The notes beneath the pieces were generated by a model, which made no database searches, was not told where the DNA came from, and saw only the letters and a list, made by a program, of their open reading frames with translations. Made by a program: the position numbers and the translations under genes. Source: Lyngbya sp. HA4199-MV5 (lineage in GTDB: Bacteria; Cyanobacteriota; Cyanobacteriia; Leptolyngbyales; Leptolyngbyaceae). From it: a DNA stretch of 64,000 nt. The first letter of the stretch is position 1; the number at the start of each line of letters is the position of its first letter. The stretch spans positions 1-64,000 of the forward strand of contig JAHHHL010000018.1 in the NCBI GenBank assembly GCA_019359375.1. The letters are read 5' to 3'. Of this stretch, positions 17,501-27,290 are shown piece by piece.

Positions 17501-17531
17501 AAGCCCCAGAAGCAACAAGGCTCTGAGGCTT
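17501..17531. terminator. Probable rho-independent terminator after ftsH
   Basis: AAGCCCCAGA pairs with TCTGAGGCTT (nine of ten) around an 11-nt loop. It is flanked by a T-run on the plus strand and a weaker one on the minus strand. It lies 55 bases beyond the ftsH stop, so it probably ends ftsH transcription before the next operon. Confidence 0.6.
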
Positions 17532-17586
17532 TTTCATTTGTGATCGAGCTGGCGATTCAGTCCGTACAACGCTATAAAACTTGAGC

Positions 17587-19494
<1,908 letters not shown>

Positions 19495-19573
19495 AACGTA
19501 GCGCCTTCTACCTGTTACCTTGCCGATTGACCGTACCAATCAAACCGTACCCATAAAGCTGTCTGTGTAGACT

Positions 19574-20331
19574 CTATGCGCGATCGCTCACGTCAGTGTA
19601 AACACAGATTTTGCGGGCTTTCTCCAAGTTTAGCTCACTCATTCCTATCCTGGCGAATGAAGTGCGCTCAGTCAAAGCTTCTACCCCATGCCGACGGCAA
19701 GCCCAGCCAAACTTGACCTTGCCATCGCCACCATCGGCCACACAAAGCCCATGGCGTTTGAGCCAGCGACTGGTCTGGGTGACCCTTTGCCCAGCCCCAG
19801 CCAAACTGCTTTTGTCAGCCCGCTTGCTCCCTTGCACCCTCGCTGCTGACGGTACCATCAGACTCCAAAACGGCAAGCCCCAGACGCTTGAACGCCACGG
19901 CAGGGGCACGAAGACCGGCCTGACTTGCCAGCGCACCCCACGACGGGTGACGCTGTGCTTGTGGCTGGACTGGACGGCATCGCGATACAGACCCAACCCC
20001 CAAAGGCGTTTGCCCCACCGTCGCTCTAGCGTTGCATCAAGGCCAAGCACACTCCGGCCATCGCCCACCAGCCAACTGACGCTTACCCCCAACAAGATCT
20101 GTGCCCCGGCTCAAGCGCTCCAACCGACTCGACTCCACACGCGATAGTAGTGGCCGTCGTGCTTGTCCGGCTCTCGTCCCAGTACACACAACACTCGACT
20201 CATCGTCCGCTTGCCTGCACACAACAGTGCGCCTCCCAGTCCCACTTGGCTTTCTGCCAACTGCGCTTTGGCACAAAGAAGACTCGAAACGCAGAGAACA
20301 CTGCTGACACTGCCTTTGGTAAACTGGGCAT
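19574..20331 (-). pseudogene. Decayed IS701-type DDE transposase
   Basis: Reading from 20331, the N-terminus MPSLPKAVSAVFSAF runs to a stop. The match then continues in a second frame (KRTMSRVLCVLGREPDKHDG, HYYRVWSRVGW) and a third (ILLGVSVSWLVGDGRSVLGL, DATLERRWGKR, YRDAVQSSHKH, LPFWSLM, VADGG). The DATLERR and ADGG blocks resemble the catalytic-Asp regions of IS701-family transposases. Two frameshifts and a missing C-terminal third show that it is dead. The left part, next to ftsH, is lost. Confidence 0.75.
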
Positions 20332-20539
20332 CTCATTAAATTGAAAACAATGGCGTAGAGCCGACCGTGCTTGGCAAGCTCTACACCATTTCCTTTACCC
20401 TTTGATGGATGTCAGAGCTGCAAAGGGCTAAAGTCGAGTAAAAGCTAAAGGCTAAAACTCAGAACTCAGAACTCAAAACTAGAACTCAAAACTCTCCCCT
20501 GCCTCCCTTGCTCCCCCCACTCCCCACTCCCCACTCCCC
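20332..20539. repeat. Low-complexity repeats before glcD
   Basis: Contains AACTCAGAACTCAGAACTC-like units (about 20456-20496), then CCCCACTCCCCACTCC-type units running directly up to the glcD start. The GAACTC word also makes up the array inside menC. No ribosome site is visible for glcD. Confidence 0.7.
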
Positions 20540-22018
20540 ATGCTCACTCAAGAATCACCAGCAACGAAACGCAATTGGCAACCGATCATCCGCGAGTTTG
20601 AAGCCATTCTGGGCAAAAAAGGAGTGGTGCAGAAACGTGAAGAACTGCTGGTGTATGAATGCGATGGGTTGACCAGCTACCGGAATCGGCCTTCTGTTGT
20701 CGTGTTGCCTCGCACTACAGAAGATGTGGCAGCGATCGTCAAGGTCTGTGTGGATTACGATGTGCCCTTCGTCGCACGCGGATCTGGAACAGGTTTATCG
20801 GGTGGTGCTTTGCCAACCGACGATTGCGTTTTGATTGTCACCGCTTTGATGAAACGCATTCTCGACATTGACTTAGAAAATCAGCGGGTAGTGGTACAGC
20901 CGGGAGTGATTAACAACTGGGTGACGCAAGCCGTTAGTGGAGCTGGATTCTACTATGCGCCTGATCCATCGAGTCAGATCATTTGTTCCGTCGGCGGCAA
21001 CGTAGCAGAAAATTCAGGTGGCGTGCATTGCCTGAAGTATGGGGTAACGACCAATCATGTGTTGGGCTTAAAGCTGGTGTTGCCGGATGGGGCGATCGTC
21101 GATGTGGGCGGCACAATACCCGAAATGCCAGGATATGACCTCACCGGACTTTTCGTGGGATCAGAAGGCACGTTGGGCATCGCCACCGAAATTACCCTCA
21201 AAATTCTCAAAGCGCCCGAATCAGTCCGCGTGTTGCTGGCAGATTTCACCAGCGTTGAGGCAGCAGGCGCAACCGTTTCAGACATCATCAGCGCGGGCAT
21301 CATTCCGGGCGGTATGGAAATGATGGATAACTTCAGCATCAATGCCGTTGAGGATGTGGTTTGCACCAACTGCTATCCCCGTGATGCCGCCGCGATTTTG
21401 CTGATCGAAGTAGATGGATTGGAGGTTGAAGCCGCAACCAACAGCCAGCGCATCGAAGCACTGTGCCTGCAAAATGGTGCCCGCAGCGTGCGGATTGCGA
21501 CCGATCCCGACGAGCGGTTGTTGCTATGGAAAGGACGTAAAGCGGCGTTTGCGGCAATGGGCAAAATTAGCCCTGACTACTACGTGCAGGATGGGGTCAT
21601 TCCCCGTACGACGCTGGAATATGTGCTGAAGGAAATCGCTGAATTGGGTGAGAAACACGGCTATAACGTTGCCAATGTTTTCCACGCAGGGGACGGTAAC
21701 TTGCATCCCTTAATTCTGTATGACAATGCAGTTCCCGGTGCCCTGGAGCAAGTAGAAGCGTTGGGTGGTGCCATTCTCAAGCTGTGCGTCCAGGTGGGTG
21801 GCAGCATTTCGGGTGAACACGGCATTGGTGCAGACAAGCGGTGCTACATGCCAGAGATGTTTACTGCAACCGACCTGGAAACGATGCAGTGGGTACGCCA
21901 AACGTTTAATCCTCAAGAACTTGCCAACCCCGGCAAAATCTTTCCCACACCGCGCACCTGTGGGGAAGGTGCTAGCGCAGAGAGGTCGAAGCAATTTGAA
22001 GGCGTAGAGCAATTTTAA
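20540..22018 (+). CDS. glcD: Glycolate oxidase/dehydrogenase subunit GlcD
   Basis: FAD-linked dehydrogenase of the glycolate/D-lactate family, which oxidises photorespiratory glycolate to glyoxylate. The FAD-binding core (about residues 50-230) shows VVVLPRTTEDVAAIVKVC, FVARGSGTGLSGG and GLFVGSEGTLGIATEITLK. The C-terminal oxidase domain has NVFHAGDGNLHP and SGEHGIGADKRCYM with metal/substrate-binding histidines. The 492-aa length is usual. The last 20 residues (from CGEGASAERS) are repeat-derived and non-conserved. glcE/glcF are not adjacent, as is common in cyanobacteria. It may act on D-lactate instead. Confidence 0.92.
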   Translation: MLTQESPATKRNWQPIIREFEAILGKKGVVQKREELLVYECDGLTSYRNRPSVVVLPRTTEDVAAIVKVCVDYDVPFVARGSGTGLSGGALPTDDCVLIVTALMKRILDIDLENQRVVVQPGVINNWVTQAVSGAGFYYAPDPSSQIICSVGGNVAENSGGVHCLKYGVTTNHVLGLKLVLPDGAIVDVGGTIPEMPGYDLTGLFVGSEGTLGIATEITLKILKAPESVRVLLADFTSVEAAGATVSDIISAGIIPGGMEMMDNFSINAVEDVVCTNCYPRDAAAILLIEVDGLEVEAATNSQRIEALCLQNGARSVRIATDPDERLLLWKGRKAAFAAMGKISPDYYVQDGVIPRTTLEYVLKEIAELGEKHGYNVANVFHAGDGNLHPLILYDNAVPGALEQVEALGGAILKLCVQVGGSISGEHGIGADKRCYMPEMFTATDLETMQWVRQTFNPQELANPGKIFPTPRTCGEGASAERSKQFEGVEQF

Positions 22019-22056
22019 GGGGTATGGATTTTCGATCCTCTCTGGATCAACACCCG

Positions 22057-23745
22057 CTACGCCGATCGCGTCATGGTTGAGGGCATTCGCCAGAGCTGCT
22101 CTAACCGGGTGGCTGGCATGGTGAGATACAGTACATCACCCGCACTGAGGCAAACTTCCAGCAAATCCCAACCGTGGATGGTTTGACTACGCGTTTCAAG
22201 ATACAAAGGCGCAAAATCGGCGGCGACGGCAGCTTCTTGAACCCGCTTGCCACAAAAGGGGTGCCCTGGCGTGATGAGCGTTGCCAGTGCCACCCAGAGA
22301 CTATCAGCCGTCATGCCATTGCCTAAAATGCGTCCACCCAACGCCGCTGCCGCAAACGCAGGCGCGACCAGTTCTGCTGGACTAAACACCGCATCAAACT
22401 CAAATACGAGCTGCGCCATCCAGGCAAACTCCGGATCCTGATAGCGGACGATCACCGAAACTTTTGGATTGAGGCTTTTGGCATTGAGCGCAATTTCCAG
22501 ATTGATCGTATCGTTGCTGGTGACAGCCAGGAGCGCCTGTGCCTGCTCAAAGTTGGCGGCTTTGAGGGTTGCTGGTAAGCTGGCATCGCCTTGAATCACG
22601 GGAATTTTCATCGCCCGTACTGTACTAAGGAAGCGACAGTTTGGGTCTTGTTCAATGACGACGACTTCATGCCCACAGCTATGCAGGTGACTGACGATCT
22701 GCACGCCCACGCCACCCAAGCCACACACAATAAAATGACCCCGGTGGGGAATCCGGGCTGCATCCCAAAAGCGATCGAACCGGGTGCCCAGCACAAAGTC
22801 ATTGAGGAGCGCGTAGGAAATACCAACAATGGCGGCTCCCACCAGCATCGTGAGCACCGTAAACACCTTGAGGTCATCTGGTGCGTGCTCTAACCCGATA
22901 TCGTTGCCACCCGCTCCTGTAATAATGCCAACCGAGAAGTACAGCGAATCAATCCAGTTGGTATGCAGCACCGATGAGGTATAGATCATGGTGCTGAGCA
23001 AAATCATGACCAGCAGCACTAAGGCACCAACCAGTAAGGCTCGACTGTGCTCTCGCAGATATTTAAACCCCAGTGCCAGCTTAGCGATTCTTTGCGTCAG
23101 CGAACGCCGCGTGGTACGCACACTTGGTTTTGTCCCAATGATGAGCCGATCGCCCACCTGTAAGCGGTAGTCTCGTGTAATGGCTGAAACCAGATCCACC
23201 TTACTATCGACGGGTAAGTAGTAAATCAACATGCGATCGCGGTCTTCCCAGAGATCGCTGAGTTTACGTCCCAACCAGGGGTGGTCATTTTCAACATGCT
23301 CCTCATGGATGGGCCAGGTTTGCTTGAATAAATGCAACTGCCCGATCGCCGCATTGCCCAGTGCCGCAAAGACAAAGATTGGAGCAGCCAACGAAGCCAC
23401 ACTCATGCTGATGTGATCCGGCAGCGTGGTATCAAGGCGATCGCCCAGGCTGGTATTAAAGAGCCGATTGATAATGCGAATCCGAGGATTAAGCACCCGC
23501 GCTTGCATCAATACAGCTAGATTCAACCCATCATCACTGTCCGTTAATACCAGCGTTTGTGCGTCTCGAATGCCTGCCTGAATCAACGTTGACGCAACCT
23601 GTGGATCACCAATAATGACATCCTCTTTCTCAACAGGCAGCGGACGATTGTGAATGCCCACGACATGCGCGCCCTGTTGCCGGAGCAGACAGAGAATTTT
23701 GTAGCCAGTTGTACCCAAGCCGCAAACAATGATGCGTGGTTTCAT
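22057..23745 (-). CDS. Two-RCK ion-channel protein with unusual pore loop
   Basis: The 562-residue protein begins with a Rossmann RCK/TrkA-N domain (IIVCGLGTTGYKIL), a TrkA-C-like part (to ~235), then two membrane helices flanking a pore loop (about 250-325). A second RCK domain (FIVCGLGGVGVQIVSHLHSC) and a second TrkA-C region follow. RCK domains gate channels by nucleotide or ions. The pore loop reads IITGAGGND where potassium channels have TVGYGD, so selectivity is uncertain. ATG at 23745 fits the fold start; the longer frame adds 37 residues with no domain. Convergent with glcD, 38 bases apart. Confidence 0.88.
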   Translation of the reverse strand: MKPRIIVCGLGTTGYKILCLLRQQGAHVVGIHNRPLPVEKEDVIIGDPQVASTLIQAGIRDAQTLVLTDSDDGLNLAVLMQARVLNPRIRIINRLFNTSLGDRLDTTLPDHISMSVASLAAPIFVFAALGNAAIGQLHLFKQTWPIHEEHVENDHPWLGRKLSDLWEDRDRMLIYYLPVDSKVDLVSAITRDYRLQVGDRLIIGTKPSVRTTRRSLTQRIAKLALGFKYLREHSRALLVGALVLLVMILLSTMIYTSSVLHTNWIDSLYFSVGIITGAGGNDIGLEHAPDDLKVFTVLTMLVGAAIVGISYALLNDFVLGTRFDRFWDAARIPHRGHFIVCGLGGVGVQIVSHLHSCGHEVVVIEQDPNCRFLSTVRAMKIPVIQGDASLPATLKAANFEQAQALLAVTSNDTINLEIALNAKSLNPKVSVIVRYQDPEFAWMAQLVFEFDAVFSPAELVAPAFAAAALGGRILGNGMTADSLWVALATLITPGHPFCGKRVQEAAVAADFAPLYLETRSQTIHGWDLLEVCLSAGDVLYLTMPATRLEQLWRMPSTMTRSA

Positions 23746-23871
23746 GCTTGAGAATGCCGACGAAATATCGACGTGTGAATGATGAGTCCCCCATTCTCGA
23801 TCGCAGTCGCCATCCGGACTGTAGCTGAAAACACCGTTATGATTAAGAAAGGTCAAGGGGAGCAGGGAAGG

Positions 23872-24009
23872 GAGTTGTTGGTTGTTAGTTTTTAGTTTTT
23901 AGAAGGAGTCAAGAAGAGATTATGCACGAACAACCTTTCTGGTATGCCCATTTCTGATATGTCTTAAGGTTTCAAGTCTTTACAACCAACAACTAACAAC
24001 TAACAACTG
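23872..24009. repeat. Hairpin repeat with heptamer arms, copy 1
   Basis: GTTGTTGGTTGTTAGT at the left and ACAACCAACAACTAACAAC at the right can pair, enclosing a ~90-base core. The core resembles that of 55950-56052 (AGTCAAGAAG..., CAACCTTTCT.G.ATGCC), so the two are copies of one element. CCTCACTCC-type units follow up to the next gene. Confidence 0.65.
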
Positions 24010-24048
24010 GTTCAACTCCTCACTCCTCACCCCTCACTCCTCACCCCC

Positions 24049-24462
24049 ATGACTCACTACGTAATCTACGATGGTAACTGCAATCTCTGCTCTACGTTGG
24101 TGCAATTGCTTGAACGGCTCGATCGGGGCGATCGCTTTCAATACATTCCCATGCAGGATGTGCAGGCGTTGAGTCAATTCGGCATCACCGCTCAAGACTG
24201 TGAACAGGGCATGATTTTGATCAAGGCAACCGCTCCAGAACAGCGCTGGCAAGGCAGTGACGCGGCTGAAGAAATTGGGCGCTTGCTGCCATTGGGAGAT
24301 GTGTTTGTGTCTGCTTACCGTGCGCTGCCAGGGGTGAAATGGACGGGCGATCGTGCCTATGCTCAAATCCGCGACAACCGCTATACGCTCTTTGGCAAGC
24401 GCGATCGCACCTATCAATCGCAGTATCCGGCAGCCTGTGAGTCCGATCGCTGCCGTTTGTGA
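24049..24462 (+). CDS. DCC-family thiol-disulfide oxidoreductase (DUF393)
   Basis: A 137-residue thioredoxin-like protein with the diagnostic N-terminal YDGNCNLCS (D-x-x-C-x-x-C). It continues with FQYIPMQD, GMILI and a helix before FVSAYRALPG, matching the DCC family. The family is thought to perform thiol-disulfide exchange; its substrates are unknown. The start ATG follows low-complexity repeats with no clear ribosome site. The gene stands alone, 216 bases before the caspase homologue. Confidence 0.88.
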   Translation: MTHYVIYDGNCNLCSTLVQLLERLDRGDRFQYIPMQDVQALSQFGITAQDCEQGMILIKATAPEQRWQGSDAAEEIGRLLPLGDVFVSAYRALPGVKWTGDRAYAQIRDNRYTLFGKRDRTYQSQYPAACESDRCRL

Positions 24463-24678
24463 AACGATCGCAAACCCAGAACTCTCCTAAAGCTCGTCGA
24501 TACCACAGGTTGAAGTGAGCGAAGCGCCTCACAAAGTATCCGGATTGCAGCCACAATCCTTGAAAACAGCAGAAAGGGTGGCTACGCGCACAGATGCCTT
24601 TGCAGCATAGATGAGTGCGCTTGTTTTGGCATGAAATGAATGTCCTGTTGGTGTAGCACTCGACGGATTTGAACTGAG

Positions 24679-26058
24679 ATGGCAAAGAAATGGGCGATCG
24701 TGATTGGGATCAGTCAGTATCAGAGCTTACAATCGCTTCCCTACGCCGAACGAGATGCCCAGACAATGCGAAATTTTCTGGTGCGCGAGGCTGGCTTTGA
24801 TCAGGTGTACTATTTAACCGATCGCTCTCCCGCCATTGTGCTTGAAGGCGTTTCAATCTCCACACAGCCAACGGTAGCAAACCTCAAACGGTTTCTTGAA
24901 CTGCGGTTTGCTGCGCCCTTTCTGAAGCAAGGCGATACGCTGTGGTTTTTCTTCAGCGGCTATGGGTTGCAGTATGCGAGCGCCGATTACCTTTTACCCA
25001 GCGATGCCGAGCTAGATGCGGTAGAAACAACCGCTATTACAGTCGATGCCCTGGCAGACTGCCTGAGCCACAGCGGCACTAACAATATTGTGTTGTTTTT
25101 AGATGCGTGCCGTACCGAAGAGCAGAAGTTTGGGCAGGGCTTTGGCACCGATCCCAGCGGCGTGACCAGCCTTTTCTCGACTGCACTTGGCGAAACAACA
25201 CAATCACTGGAGGCGTTCCAACTTGGCGCATTTACCTATGTGCTGCTTGAAGGGTTGCGCCTAAAGTGCAGCAAGACGAACTCAACCATCGTGCAACTGT
25301 TTCAATACGCGTCCGATCGCCTTCCTCAAGTTAACCGACGTTACAACAAACCGCCTCAAACGCCCCGGCTGAGTGCCCACGCACCGATCGCGCCAGACGC
25401 GATGCAGCTACTACCTTACATCCCCTCTCGTGGTCGCAGCACCCAGCCCAAAGCGAGAGGGGTGGAAGCACAACCGAGCAAGCCAGTCGCGCCCGCGATC
25501 GCAGCCAGCCAACCCCTCAAAAAGAGTTTCCAGGCAGGTGTCGCGAGCATATTTGTGTTGGCGATCGGACTTGCCGGAATTGCGACGTACCGCTCCCTGG
25601 AACACTATTTCAACACACCAGAGCTATGGACTGAAGCCTTAGCGCCAGCGCCTTCCAAAGCTGCTCCATCCCCTGCCACCTTTAGCTTTAAGGATAATTT
25701 TTACCAGCGGCTACCCAGACCAGGGACGTATTACGCTACTACATTGCAGTTTGAGAAATCTTACCGCGAAATTAGCAGTGGCAATGGGCGCTTCTGCATT
25801 AAATTGGTCGATACACCTGCAAAAGCCCCTGGGACACAGCAAATCATCGTCAGCACCCTTTCCTTTCGAGAAAACGGCGCTTACATTGATGCCACAAAAG
25901 AACGCTTGCAAATCGATGGGACGTTTACCGAAATTACAGACCGCAAAAGCACCTGGCAATGGTCAAAGTCTGAAGTCGATAGCGCTGGGTTAGTCGCAGA
26001 GTGTCTAGCCTCCACCAGCAGCTACGCTCGTGAGGTCAAAGGCGGCAAGTCAGAATAG
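24679..26058 (+). CDS. Caspase-like (orthocaspase) protein with His-to-Tyr substitution
   Basis: A p20-like peptidase C14 domain occupies residues ~1-235: start KKWAIVIGISQYQSLQSLPYAERDA, then FFFSGYGLQ and VLFLDACRT. In active caspases and orthocaspases the first is SGHG with the catalytic His; here residue 95 is Tyr. The catalytic Cys144 is kept. A proline-rich linker, one membrane helix (about 282-302, GVASIFVLAIGLAGIATY) and a 140-residue C-terminal domain of unknown fold follow. Substituted caspase homologues are known in cyanobacteria and may be regulatory rather than proteolytic. Single gene; a MITE lies 9 bases after its stop. Confidence 0.88.
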   Translation: MAKKWAIVIGISQYQSLQSLPYAERDAQTMRNFLVREAGFDQVYYLTDRSPAIVLEGVSISTQPTVANLKRFLELRFAAPFLKQGDTLWFFFSGYGLQYASADYLLPSDAELDAVETTAITVDALADCLSHSGTNNIVLFLDACRTEEQKFGQGFGTDPSGVTSLFSTALGETTQSLEAFQLGAFTYVLLEGLRLKCSKTNSTIVQLFQYASDRLPQVNRRYNKPPQTPRLSAHAPIAPDAMQLLPYIPSRGRSTQPKARGVEAQPSKPVAPAIAASQPLKKSFQAGVASIFVLAIGLAGIATYRSLEHYFNTPELWTEALAPAPSKAAPSPATFSFKDNFYQRLPRPGTYYATTLQFEKSYREISSGNGRFCIKLVDTPAKAPGTQQIIVSTLSFRENGAYIDATKERLQIDGTFTEITDRKSTWQWSKSEVDSAGLVAECLASTSSYAREVKGGKSE

Positions 26059-26066
26059 CGGGTTGC

Positions 26067-26195
26067 TAGGGACTGTCATCAATTAATACTACACATTGCT
26101 TGCAGCAAGGGTTCCAGCCCCTAGCTTGGTGTGTTGGGACGGGCGTGACGCTGCTGATATTGCAAGGTTTCGGAGCTAATTGATGACACGCCCTA
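26067..26195 (+). mobile_element. MITE-like repeat, copy 2
   Basis: TAGGGACTGTCATCAATTA at the left end and TAATTGATGACACGCCCTA at the right end form imperfect inverted termini. About 92% identical by eye to copy 4 (62193-62321). It lies in inverted orientation to copy 3 (29117), so the two bracket menB and menD. Confidence 0.88.
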
Positions 26196-26371
26196 AGTGG
26201 GTCAGTTTTGAGTTTTGAGTTGATGGAGCAGTCAGCCGACCCTGCGGGAAGCAAGCTACAGCGGTCAGCGGTCAGCTTTCTATCCCTTTACCCTTTACCC
26301 TTTGCCCCGTACCCCGCACCCTACACCCTGCACCCTTTGAGATGCTGAAACGTCAGCCTAGATGATTGGCA
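26196..26371. repeat. Low-complexity spacer after MITE copy 2
   Basis: Units TTTTGAGTTTTGAG, GGTCAGC and CCCTTTACCCTTT follow each other. It lies downstream of menB and carries no gene. The word ACCCTGCGGGAAGCA also occurs near 7753. Confidence 0.6.
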
Positions 26372-27205
26372 TTACGGCAACCACGGATACTGACGAAAAT
26401 CGGGCGATCGCTTCTCTAGAAACGCCTGTTTACCTTCTGCGCCTTCTTCACTCATGTAGTAGAGCAGGGTGGCATTTCCCGCTAGCTCCTGGATGCCTGC
26501 CTGCCCATCACAATCCGCATTGAAAGCCGCTTTGAGACAGCGAATGGCGATCGGGCTTTTCTGCAAAATCTCTTGCGCCCACTGAATGCCCTCTGCTTCT
26601 AACTGCTCCACGGGCACGACACAATTGACTAAACCCATCTCTAGCGCCTGCGTTGCCGAATATTGGCGACAGAGATACCAGATTTCCCGCGCCTTCTTTT
26701 GTCCTACGATGCGCGAAAGATAGCTGGCACCAAACCCCCCATCAAAGCTACCCACTTTGGGACCCGTTTGCCCAAAAATGGCGTTATCTGCCGCGATCGT
26801 GAGATCGCAGAGGATATGGAGGACATGCCCACCGCCGATCGCATAGCCCGCCACCAGCGCAATAATGACCTTTGGCATGGAGCGCATCAACCGCTGTAAA
26901 TCCAGCACGTTTAAGCGAGGCACCCCATCCTCACCCACATAGCCTGCGTGACCCCGCACGCTCTGATCGCCGCCTGCACAGAAAGCGTACTTTCCATCGG
27001 TATGAGGACCCGTGCCCGTAAATAGCACGACTCCAATGCGCGTATCTTCACGAGCGTTCGCAAAGGCATCGTAGAGTTCAAACACGGTTTTGGGACGAAA
27101 GGCATTGCGCTTGTGAGGACGGTTGATGGTGATTTTGGCTATCCCATCCGCTTTGTGATACAGGATGTCTTCGTAGGTTTTGACGGGTTGCCAGTCGATT
27201 TGCAT
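26372..27205 (-). CDS. menB: 1,4-dihydroxy-2-naphthoyl-CoA synthase
   Basis: Crotonase-fold enzyme that closes the second ring of naphthoquinone: it converts o-succinylbenzoyl-CoA to DHNA-CoA in phylloquinone synthesis. The 277-residue protein shows [17 protein letters not shown], the oxyanion-hole segment [34 protein letters not shown] and the MenB-specific [16 protein letters not shown]. The C-terminus [14 protein letters not shown] is typical. It follows menD by 85 bases on the same strand, so the two are probably co-transcribed. No insertion is present, unlike menC, menD and menE. Confidence 0.97.
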   Translation of the reverse strand: MQIDWQPVKTYEDILYHKADGIAKITINRPHKRNAFRPKTVFELYDAFANAREDTRIGVVLFTGTGPHTDGKYAFCAGGDQSVRGHAGYVGEDGVPRLNVLDLQRLMRSMPKVIIALVAGYAIGGGHVLHILCDLTIAADNAIFGQTGPKVGSFDGGFGASYLSRIVGQKKAREIWYLCRQYSATQALEMGLVNCVVPVEQLEAEGIQWAQEILQKSPIAIRCLKAAFNADCDGQAGIQELAGNATLLYYMSEEGAEGKQAFLEKRSPDFRQYPWLP

Positions 27206-27290
27206 GGGAGGAGAGGAGTGAGGGGTGAGGAGCGAGAGGTGAGGGAAGTTTTGAGTTGTTGACTGATAGCTGACGGCTGAAAGCTACTGG

